Under the pieces are notes generated by a model. The model was not told where the DNA came from. It did not search any database and saw only the letters and a program-made list of their open reading frames with translations. From Eleusine coracana subsp. coracana (Eukaryota > Streptophyta > Magnoliopsida > Poales > Poaceae), in contig CM064434.1 in NCBI GenBank assembly GCA_032690845.1, positions 9,612,108-9,676,107 on the forward strand: a DNA stretch of 64,000 nt, given 5' to 3'. Shown here piece by piece: positions 33,101-45,300 of this stretch; within the stretch, counting starts at the first letter, position 1, and each line of letters begins with the position of its first letter. The position numbers and the translations under genes were made by a program.

Positions 33101-36100
33101 ATTGAAAAAATATTATTCTGTAACAAGTGCAATAGTATATATATACACTTACCTGGTTGGTTTATAGAAGCTATAAAATATGGACCTCAAATAATAGTAT
33201 ACTGATTCAGTAGTATATGATCTAAATCTGAAAATAAAATTGAAATAAAATCTACAACAAAAACAAAAAAAATCAAATGGTTGTCGGAGGCAACATCCAA
33301 AATCTGAATATACACGGGTGAAGCAAAAAATCAAGAAAATATATGATTGTCCATACCAACGTTTAGCAAACACAATCAAAACCGACTATTTGTGTATTGT
33401 AAGATACTATCACCAGGAGGAGATATACTATCATCAGGAGTATATACAAATATATGATCCTATCATGTTGCACAGTGTAGTATAGATTCAGAGAGAACAA
33501 TATTTAGAATATTATCCTAAAATACTTTCATGGTGCATACTATACTATAGATTCAGAGAGAACAAAAGGTAAATACTATCCTAAATATCATGGTGTTCAT
33601 AACACTATCAGAAATAGAGATACACTATCGCCAGAACAAGATATATTATCACCAGAAGTAGAGATATTCTATCACTTGATGTCCATAATACTATGAGTAG
33701 AGATATACTATCATCAGGACAAGATATACTATCATCAAAAGTATATACACATATGATCTTAAAATACTATCATGGTGCACACTATAATATAGATTCAGAG
33801 ACAACAAGAGGTAAAATACTATTATAAAATACTATCATGGTGAATATTGTAGTATGAATTTAGAGAGAATAAAGGTTAAAATACTATCCTAAAATACTAT
33901 GAGAGCTTCAACCATATAAGATCTGTGAGCTGCGTGTAAACAAAATTGACAGGATAGAGATGTAGATTAACAGGAAAGAGAAGACATATATACAACCAGC
34001 CATCGAAATCTGAAAACAAAATTGAAATCTGAAAATGGATTACAAGAGGTAGTATATATACTATATGAGGTAGTATATATACTACTTGAGATTATTATAA
34101 AATAGATTTTTTAATAAAATACATCAACATCAACAAAGATGTACTATTGCATTGAAAAAAAATACCATTCTACTACATGTGCAATGGTATATCTACATGT
34201 ATCTGGTTCGTTTACAAGAGCTATAAAATACTGCTCTCAAACAGTAATATACGAATTCAGTAGTATAAATATGGTTTCTATAATCTTCTATGTTGTAAGG
34301 TAAAATAATACCGATAATAAAATACTATCAACCTAATGATAACTGAACAAATGAGTTGTATATACTACTAACATAAACTACAACCATATATTAGTAATCT
34401 ATGTGTATACTATACTGAGAGATTGTATATATACCACTGAGAGATAGTATATATATTACTGAGAGATAGTATATATACCATTGAGAAAAACACTAACTCA
34501 CTGAAGATGCAAAACGGAAATCACTCCCTATATATATACTACATGAGGTAGAATATATACTACTTAAGATTATAAGAAAATACTATAGTAGTTTCATTTA
34601 ATGTATATACTCTGACTTTCACTTTAGTAGTTTTGTTTAGTGTATATATACTCCTATTTTGAAAAATAATATATTTACTTTGCACACTAAAAAAAAGCAG
34701 CACTACAAAAGGTTCTGGATGGTGTAAATCAGAAAAGCAAAATAGAAATAAAATTCCCCCAAAAAATTGGAAATAGGCATGCGCCAGTAAAAAAGCTAAG
34801 CTTCTTGCTAGCTTTTTTCCTGCCTGTGCATCCGGGGGCGTTGAATTCAAAGAATCAGCAGAAAAATGAAAGAGGTAGAGGAAAAAGCATGAGCGAAGAC
34901 ACAAAAATAGTTTAAGGTGCTGGTCACCGAGCTGCTGCTGCTGAAAAAAAAAGACAATGAAAGCCCATTGGCTGCATGTTCTATCAAACAGAGAGCATGA
35001 TACTGCATCTTGTTGTTCACGGAAAAATCATAAGATCGCATCAGATCAGCTAAAAAAATCACCAAAATTGAAGATATTATCCGGCGGCATTGAACTCAAA
35101 CAATCAGCAAAAAAAAATCAAAGGGGACGCAACAAAAGCATGATTTTTGAACATGGGACATAAAAAAGAGAGCTTTAAGTGCTGGTCCAACGCTAGCTGA
35201 TGGCTCTTGAAGCAACTCCTCCGATCTACACAGGAAAAAATGGGAAAAAAAATCAGAGCATAGCACGAGACAACAAGAGCAAGCAAGGGCTCAAAATAAA
35301 GGGAGTCAGCATAGAGGAGAGAGCTGCTCCAGATCGATTGCTTCTTGACAAATCAAAGGGGTCAAAATAGATTGCTTCTTAACTCTAAAAGGAAACGACA
35401 CCATGTGTGGAGCTTCCAGATCCGTGGCACACTGACCTGTTCGCAGGTGGATCCATGGTTTTCTCTGGCTGCCACAACGCTGCAGCCGGCCAGGCGCCAT
35501 CGCGGAGCGTTGACCGCGCCTTCGGCCGTCACGAATGGCCATCCTGCCGTAAGGTTGTTCGACCGCCCTGATCCACGCGCGCCTGCCTGGAGGTGGCACC
35601 CAACAACAGCGCTCCACCTCACGCAAGCGGGAGCAGCAACAACCTCGCAAGGAGCTCGAGCAGACGACGCGCCACCAACAGACCTGCCGTCGATAAGCCA
35701 CCACGAATCCGTGTGGATGTGACCGGTGGATCTGGTCCTATGAGATCAGAGGAAGAGAGATAAGACGAGATTAAAAATGAGGATGGAGCGAGAAAGATAC
35801 ATGATTTTTTGTATATATATTGTTCTCGTATACTACAACCGAGCGAAAAGATAGTATATATACGATCGCTCGTTGAGTTGGTTGGGTCACGAGCTGAGTT
35901 GGTTGGGGTGCACCAAACGACCAGCACGCTGAATATATATAGAGAAGATATATATATAAAGGATAATTCCATTCTACTCCCAAGGGTAGTTACTCCCACG
36001 TTTAAAAAACCACCTTAGATATATGTTCATACCCATTTATTATTTTGAGTATATACATATACTTAAAACATGATTTTTGAGAGTATAATTTTTTTTTGAA

Positions 36101-36330
36101 CGGTCCTTAAGTTATAAACATATGAACATATATCGCATTTACTACTATATAAAAGTAAGTATGTCTTCATACTTCATGTATCACAATAAAAAAAAGTGAG
36201 TATGTCCACATTCTCTCTAGTATGACTACATACTATATTTAGAAATCTCAAGTATGTAATGATACTCTCTAGATTGTGAGATATACATATGGGAGTAGCT
36301 ACTCCTGAGAGTAGGAAAAATGCCTTCTAT

Positions 36331-36396
<66 letters not shown>

Positions 36397-39300
36397 CCAG
36401 ACATTTATGGTCGTGGAGGAAAATTTTACGGTTAGGTGAATGAAATAGAAGTTTTATACATGTGCATGTGAATAATTTTATGGTTGTAAAGGAAAGTCTT
36501 ATGGTTGTTGGTGAAAATTTATGGTTATGAGTGAAAGCCTTATGGTTGTGGGTGGAAAATTTATGGTTATGTAGAGTAAAACACTTATGGTCATATGTGT
36601 GGTGCTAAATAGTTATTTAACATGTTGCGCGTTAAATAGCAGGACCCTGTATATATATCCCTAGATCCTTCAAAGCAAAATCAGCCCTTAGATCGAGAAC
36701 AGCATCCACCTCCATAGAACAAGAAGAGGGGACAATTATTTCATCAACACATAACAAGAGAAACATAGACACACCACTCTTGTTATTGTAGATGACCAAA
36801 GAAGTGTCAGCTTTGGAAGCTGTAAAACCTACTTGCAAGAACTTGGTGCTAAGCCAACAATACCGGGTGCCTGGTGAGTGCTCCAATCAATTAAGTGCTT
36901 TGTCAAGTCGATACACATAATGTGGTTGTGATGCATCTTCAAAACCAGGTGGCTGCATTATATAAACTTATTCCTCCAGAACTCCATGAAGGAATGCAGT
37001 CTAAGCACATCTAGTTGACCAAGACACCAAATGTTGGACACAGCCATGGACAGTATTATCCGAATGGAAGCTGGTTTGATTAGAGGACTAAACATGTCCT
37101 CATAATCTATTCCATCATCCTGATTAAAGACTTTAGATGCTAATTGAGCCTTGTACTTGTCAATTGAGCCATCTGTTTTCCAAGCATGTTGAGGATGAAC
37201 CAGATGCCACACATTATTCTTCAAGAGTGCTTCATATTCTTCTTCCATCGCTGCTTTCCAATTTCGACCTTTAAGAGCTTTATCTAGACTCTCTGGTTCT
37301 CTTGTTGAACAAAAGAGACCATATGGAATAGTACCATCCGTGCACTGCTTCAATTGACGAATGTTACTTTGAAGTTAATTTTGTGGTCATAGATAGTAGT
37401 TTCTGCATCTTGCTGTGGTGCAAGTGGACCAATGGGATGGGAAGCAACAACGGGATCCACTACCTCCCAGTTACCATTGGAGACAAGGGACATGAAGCTG
37501 TTGAAGATCAACACCTGGGGAGCCACTGTGGTGTGGAGAGCCTGGTAGCGACATCATAGTAGTCTGGCAAGGAGCATCGCCATGTTCAGTTGGTGCCGGA
37601 TCCCACCAAATCTATGCTTGATCCGGGGAAGAGGCAGTAGGCAGGAGATTGTCCTCGTGTCCAGCATGATGATCCTCTGCATGTGCATGATCCCAACGAT
37701 ACTATGTGTACATAGTGCCATCGCTTGCTGTGGATGTTGCAGCTGAGGCTTGCCCATGTGATCTACCTATCAACAAATGATCCGTGAATAGACACTACTC
37801 ATCAGGTAGCTCCATAGAAGCATTAGCAGCATTAGTCATATTAGAATCAACTACTCTATCACCCCCTACCAGATTCCTCAAAGTGGGCTGAAGGAGTAGG
37901 AACTCAGATGTAATTGAGCTCCAGCATTTGACTGTAAATCAAATACAACATCACACAAGATGTAGACATGATGACCAGACGCCACATCCAAACATTGGTA
38001 CCCCTTGTGCCGTCTGCTATAGCCTAAGAAACTACACTGTTTTGATCTCAAGGCTAGTTTGTGTGTATTATATGGTCGTAAATTAGGCCAGCATGCACAT
38101 CCAAATGTGCGAAGAAATTAATAATCTGGTTTATGACCAAAGAGTTTTACATCTAGGGTGCAAAAACCAATGGCTCATGAAGGGAGTTGGTTGATAAGGA
38201 ACACGGTCGTGAGATATGCTTCATCTCAAAACTTTAGGGGCATATAAGCCTGGAAAAGCAAACCAAGTCCAAGTGTGACTATGCACTTATGTTTCTGCTC
38301 TCCAAATCCATTCTGTTGATGTGTGTGAGGACATGAAACAAGTTACCAGACGCCAATGCAAGAAAGAGGTATTTAAGCATTGATTCACCACCCCAATTGG
38401 TTTGTAATGCAATAATTTGGCGGTTCAACAGCCGCTCAACATGCTCTCAAAAATTATGAAACTTTTGGATGAACTCAGACTAGTGTTTCAACAAATAGAT
38501 CTATGTAAACTCACCGTAATCATCTATAAAGCTTACAAAGTAATAATTTTTCCAACGGACCCTGGCGTGGGGCCCTACACATATGAGAAAACTAATTCCA
38601 GAGGATCTTTCAAAAAACTAAAAGATTCAGGTAAGGGGAGATTGTGACTCTTAGCTCGTTGAGAATCATTACCGACAACTTCTGTATTGGACTCTTTGGA
38701 ATAACAAAAAATCATAGTCTAGGACTCTTTGCATAATCACTGACAATGGATTACCTAACCGCCCATGCCACTGATTTCATGATGGTTGGGTGACACTGGG
38801 TGAACACTTTGATGATGAATGCTCTAACGAATGTAGAGGATAAAGGCTACCCATACACTGCCCGTGCAACAACATTGTCTTGGTGACATGGTCCTTCAAA
38901 AGGAAGAAGTAAGGATGCTATTCCAAATAAACATTATTGTAACAAGTAAGGCAATGAACAAACATGAGATATTTATGAGAATTTGGAACATGAAGAACAT
39001 TGTTTAATTCAATATCATGAGTAGGGGTAGAAAGAGTAGCATTTTTTATATGACAAATGTGCATACCTCTACCATTGGTTGTGTGGATCTGATCTTTGCT
39101 GCCATATTTTTCATGAGTGGTGAGCCTATTTAACTCTCTCGTGATGTTGTCGGTGTCACTCATATTGGTGTACCACGCCGTGTCGATTCCATACAATGCT
39201 ATAGTATGATTGACAGCCTTTTCTTCTCCATTATACTAGTGGTTCACAAGCTTCCAACAAGTGGATTGTAATATGCATAAAGGCCACCTAAAATATAGCT

Positions 39301-42300
39301 GACCAAATCATCATTTTCAAGTGGCATCCCAGCACCCGCCATCTCATTGGTGAAGCCTTTCATCCTACCGTGGTAGGCTGCCACCGCCTGGTCACCCTTG
39401 TGTGTGCTTGCAAGACACGAGCGAAGTTGGATGACCCGTACACTCGACTGGGATGCGAACGTGCCTTGGAGTTCTGCCCATGCAGCAGCAGGGGTCTCCT
39501 TTGTAGCCTCCTACCCCAGAATATCGCATGAATGAGAGTTAAGCAAGTAGGCCAAGATTTGCTGATCCTGTGCCATCCAGAGCATGTATGCTGGGTTTTC
39601 CCACTTGACGCCCTTTTCATCCTTCACCATGGCCCCTAGTTTGACATTCTCCCATCGAGGAAGCAATATAGTTGGGTTCCCTGAATGGTGGTGAGAACAT
39701 GTGCCTTCCACAGGATGTAGTTGCCGCGGGTGAGTTTCTCCACAACAGCTTAGCTAAAATATTTTTTTAGCATTGATGAAGTCGGACGGTCCGATTTGGA
39801 TCTGTCAACAGCAGCAGCTCTTGCCTATTATCCGTGAGGTGCCTAAGCAACCATAAGTTTGTAGTGTCCTCAAGAATAGAATTATCATCATCCAACTCTC
39901 TTGGCCTATATTGTAAGGTAACTGATCATTTGGATACGTTCAAAGATAGAGAGAGGGACCACATCTGTTGATTAAGAGATATCTTTCCCGCAGATCTCTT
40001 GTAGTCTAATCGTTATACACAACCTACTATATTCTCTACAATGGTATGACCCTCATGCTACAGTCATGGAACAAGAGTTAGCTATAAATGTCCAATAAGT
40101 TTCACATGCTATGGCTCAAACTTGACCTCTAACTCTGACACCATATTGAGGTACTATGCATCGATAACTTACACTCAGAATCTTAAGTTGATAGATTACT
40201 TCAATACTTCCCCATATATAGAGATGGAGCCCCCCCCCCCCCCCCCCCCCGAGGCCTCGAACATATGAATGGAAATGTCTACAATTTCTTTAATAAATCA
40301 TGCAACCATGATTCAGAGTTCAGAGTTCAGATCTCTGGATCTAGTACCATATTGAGCTATTATGAAAGTACTAGGTGCACCCAAAATCTTAAGCTGATGG
40401 GAAATAGTGAATAATTAATTTATAATTTGTAAAAAATATCATGGAATAAGTCAGAGCTAGATCCATTTCTATGCATGCTTTTGTTGGATGCTAGATATCG
40501 AAGCCTCCTTAACCAAAATAAAGCATCAACATTGACACAAAATAAAAACTTGATTTAAAAATGGATCATTGGTGCAATCTTTGGTCCCTGCAAAGTCCAA
40601 GGAAAAGAAAAAAAAGTAGTCCATGACAGACGGTATCCTTGGTTATAGTGATCCTGAACTACTTTATAAACTAACTTGTTCTCATCCTATTCTCAATTGT
40701 ATATTTGTGGCATAAGTGATAATGATGCAAATACAAATTGTACTGGCAATCTTGTACAATATAGGTGCGAAGGGAGTAGTGGGCATCAATGGTGCTTGGA
40801 TGTGTAACCAATGAACGCCAGGGGAGAAGAGGTCAGATGTAACATACCGGCCCATTGAGATTACGCCCATAGTGACCCATGAGCACTTCTATGCATGAGG
40901 AGATGGGAATTTAGTACCACATTGCTAGTCTAGTGGGAGGAACGCCAACATATAAACCTGTTAAGATTACGGATCTGCTAGGAGTAGAAATAGAGAGGGC
41001 ATGAACTTTGGACAAGCGTACCTTTTTGTAGATCCCGTTGCCGGCGATGTCGTTGGCAGTGAGGTGTTGGAGGCGATGACGGCGACGCTGGCTGGTGGTC
41101 CATCCTGCCGCTGACAGTGCTCCCTCATAGATCAGATTAGGGACGTGGAGGGGGATGTTACTATAGCGACAAACCTCGTAACCCTAACCATGGGACCCCA
41201 CCTCCTCTTTATATGCACTATGCAACGGGGCGCACCAGCCATACTTGGGCTGGACACCCCCGATCAGGGCGCGGTTCAAGGGTCCAATGGGCCGTTGGTC
41301 CCTTTAGAAGGAGATCAACCTAACATTCTCCCCCTTGATCTCATCTTTCATGCCTTTAACATTATACCTTGAAATAACTCATTTCAAAGTATTTTGTTCC
41401 ATCACAGATTTGTGTGTAGAGCATATTTCATCGTCACGGTCAATTAACGATATATTCAACAGCTACAACACACTCCTCTGTTCTGAAATAGATCATTTAA
41501 CCTTGGGCCTTTTATAGTCCAGAAAACATAGATCATACCAATAACCCATGTCGATTGTGTGCTCTCCGAACACACTGGGCGGTAAGCCTTTAATGAGCAG
41601 ATTTGCTAACACTTGTTCATTACATTTATGCTCCAAGCATTTTAACATAATTCCGGACTTTCTCCTTAACAACGTATAACTTTGTGTCAATGTGTTTGGC
41701 ACCACACTTGACTCGTTGTCACAGGAGTGAAATACTTAATGGTCATTGCTGTTATTAACCATTATCAATTCCAGGTACAGGTTTCCTTAACCATTTTGCC
41801 TATCCCTCAGCCTCATATTATGCTAAGTCATATCTTTTCATCACAATGGTGATAATTCTTTTATTCTTTGAAGTTTTTCCACACAAAAACTCCAAGTGTC
41901 AAAGTTAGCGACAATTATGGATTTCTCTGCACATTTCACGCGTTCTATCTTGCGCTCATAACTTTATGAGAGCGTTTAAAACATATCTTTATCTTTGTAC
42001 TCACAACCTCTTGAGAGTACTTGTTTCTTTTAGCATAAGGCTTATATCTTTAACTCCATTCCAGTGATCTATATCTGGACTAGACATTGCCAAAACAACT
42101 CGGATACATGAAACTGTGTTAGGATAATATCAAGCTTCTAATAGCTGAAGCATATGGTATCATATTCATTTCATCCTTTTCATATTGTCTTTTTGAACAC
42201 TAAAGTTCCCAAATTCATTACCCTTGACAATAAGAACATGCGTATCTTTTCTTGTATGCATACTTTAGAGACTTCTCAACATGCATATGAAATATTTATA

Positions 42301-45300
42301 ATACCCCATCTCTTTATCTCGGTGAATGTTATCTCATACAACAAGAGACATTCAATCGAGAACATTCTTTTGAACTTCAAGTATAAGTACTTCTTCTGCA
42401 TTGGATTGACATCACCACTAACAAGTAGGACATCATCCACATGATTAGGAAATGAGTTTCCCATTCTATATCTTTTGCATAAATGCAATTTTCCTCTTAC
42501 TCTTTTAGAAAAATATCTTCAATCCATAAATGGATTTTCTGCCAACAATGTCTAAAGTTCATTTTCTTTTCACAGCAAAATCTTTGGTTGTGCCATGTAA
42601 ATACATTTTCCTCAGATCCTCACTAAGGAGAATCGTCTTTGCTTTCATCTAATATAGCTCAAGTCATGATGTACTGCTAGTGCCATTATAATGCTAACAA
42701 AATTATTACACAAGACATCAGAAATATCTCATGGTAATATTTCTCTTCTCTTTGTGTAATGCCTTTTATCATACATTTCTTCCAGAGTCACATTTAATCT
42801 TATAGACCCATAACAGCCTACTGTTTTTGACTCTATTAGGATCTGTGTTCCCTTTGGAGTCATATTTGATATTGTAGACCCATGATAGTCTACTGTTTTG
42901 ACTCCATTAGAAATATCTTCAAAATCCTAAACATCACCAAGATTAATCAATTACATTTCATCTTTGCCATTCGAACATGTGAATGCTCATCATGGTCTTA
43001 TCAATTCGGGTGAGATCACCCATCTTATTCTTTGCTATGGGCACTTCTTTCATATGGGGCTCTCTTTTATTGCCTACAGGCAAGTAATTCTATAATCTCT
43101 TGTGTAACAAGAAATTTGATGTTCTTGAATCATTACAGTGGATACAAAGTAATTCTATAATCATTAAAGTCTTACTCCCCCAGACTATCCATCTCCTTCA
43201 AAGATGGTGTATCTCTGAACTCTTTAATCTATATGGGTTTACTCTGTTATACATTTTCCTTTTATAGCCGTCTTAGTATTCCTTCGTCAAAAAACAAGGA
43301 ATACATCCATTTCTTTACTTTGGGGTATCATTAATATGACCGTCATACTCCCCCAGACGATCATATTCTTTGCTAATAGATCACTTTAGATGCATAACTT
43401 GCATCACATTATCTGAAATATAGGGGAGTTTCTTCATTCTTAATTCTTCCCATATTCTTTCTCCCCCTCAAAATGTGGCATGAACCTTTCTGCCATAACT
43501 TCAAAAAACATTGTGAATTGAGGAAACTTTGCCGATCTACTTCACTCACCTGATTACATCATGTGAAGTAAAGTAATCTGTGAACTCTTATGGAGTACTT
43601 CTTCCTCATTCCATTTCAAAAACTCAACAAAGTTCTTTATCATTAATACTTCTGCAAGTTGTACTTGCACATCATTCTTATCTTTTGGTTCGTCTTCTCT
43701 TTAGACTCATTAAGTGCTTAATGACTATTGCACATAAAGTGCATGATCGATACTGGAATAACATAAGAGTTACTCCATACTTTTCTCGGAGAGCGAGATA
43801 AATTAAAAGCACATAAGTCAACACATCTTTCTCGCGCCGAGCAGGATAAATCTTTTCTCAAACTTCTCCCGCCATGCGGAATTTTCTCGACATAAATATT
43901 ATGCCAACATACCCTGCTATGTGGGTATTTTCCTAGACTTTGCCCGTCATACGAGTATGATCATAATCATCTCTTTCCCGTCATGCCGGTAATTCCCTCG
44001 AAGGAACATGAATGCTTGTATTGGCTCATATTCAAACATCAAACTCAGAAATAAATCCGAATATTATGAGACACACACATATTTAATGCAATGTTGGTTA
44101 AATTAAACATGTATATGCCTTATCATATCATAATCATTAAAAAATGATAATAAAATCTTGTTCATAGAGAGTACATGAAAAATAAATTCTTAGGACTCTC
44201 AATGATACATCTGTTTCTTGAATTAATATCCAAGAATTCTTTTCTTTTCAAGCCATTCTTTAGAGGGGAAATACTCCTCACTCTATGACTTTTTCATGGT
44301 CATCTTTCGGGTCACGAGTACCCAAACTTTTACTTTCACGAGTGAAAGCATCAAAACCTCTTAGTCTGAGAAAAATAGACAATAATCAACAATAATGAGC
44401 CTAAAATTAACCCTACGTTGGTATGATTAATGATATGCACATTAAACTTTTAAAACTAATATCTTGTATTCTAAATCACCATCGGGCAGAAATAGAATAA
44501 ACATCATATTTATACATAAATTCTAAATCACCGTTGGGCCGAAGAAGAATAAATGCATATAACTCATAGATAAAGTGATGACATATCTATTAAACAACTT
44601 TATAACTAAGAAAGCAACATTGTCATCAACTTTGTTGTAGTGGAAGCATGAAAACATTCTCTAGTTAAAGAACATCACTTTGTCTTTTATCTATTCTCTG
44701 AAAATTGATCACTATGATACAAAATTTAACAGAGATTTATAAACTTTTAATCATAAAACTCATGAAATTATAATATTGTTATCATCAATGTTGGTCAGAA
44801 AATAACAATACTATAATTATCTTTTAATACATATCTTCCTCCTCTAATAAAATTTTATCCAATTTAATTAGAGGATAAACCTTTTGTTGCAGCAGAAAAC
44901 TTTTCTTTCTTTTAGAAGCAATCAAACTTCTAATGTTTTATGCACAGAGATTTTGTATAATTCTTATGCACTCATTTAATCTTTCACAAGAATATCTGAT
45001 TTTTATTATCTTTTCTCCAATAAAAACATGAAATTTGAATGGAGATCAAACATTTGACATGAACACATTGTCATAAATCATGTTCTCTATCCTTTAATTA
45101 AATTCTCGCGTTGGTTCAAATTTAATCAAAGTTTAAACAAATACATAGTGTAAAAACACTTTAACATATACATGAATAGTAGCAAAATTTCTCTTATTAC
45201 TCTCTGTAAAATTTATCTCGTTGGTTCAAAAAATTATAGAGGCAAACTCTTCAAAATTCATTCATAATCTCTATTCGAATTTGACAAAATAGTCAAATTA

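Larger units (their letters stand above)
31636..36333. mobile_element. AT-rich insert with degenerate repeats, between (TA)n tracts
   Basis: This 4.7-kb block lies between tatatatatata (31624-31635) and a 60-bp (TA)n tract (36334-36393), within Copia A. It contains a GC-rich hairpin (31893-31917), a motif of the form TTTTTTGACCACCxGxTGGTCAAAC near 32190, 32330 and 32460, and at least five copies of a unit starting GATTCAGAGAGAACAA (about 32810, 33487, 33550, 33790, 33845). AGTATATATACTAC-type strings are abundant. No transposase is visible; class unknown. Confidence 0.5.
31071..40145 (-). mobile_element. Copia A: decayed Ty1/copia element with AT-rich insert
   Basis: On the minus strand the order is primer site (40131-40143), gag, protease, integrase, reverse transcriptase, a 5-kb insertion (31636-36649), the end of RNase H (31560-31625, V-A-D-G-F-T-K-P-L) and a purine tract (about 31551-31562). 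The 3' LTR probably starts at 31553 with TGTTGAAATAG and runs left toward 31100. I could not match it to a right LTR, so the outer ends are approximate. All domains are broken by stops. Confidence 0.7.

Noticed and set aside
35306..35722. Overlapping 125- and 132-codon ORFs as a host gene
   Set aside because: GC-rich frames are open on both strands with no splice context or domain. It is kept only as a GC island.
40230..40250. Poly-C run as a biological signal
   Set aside because: Similar C or G runs occur at 19768, 47524, 49898 and 56622, mostly in LTR-type DNA. They are best explained by homopolymer slippage.
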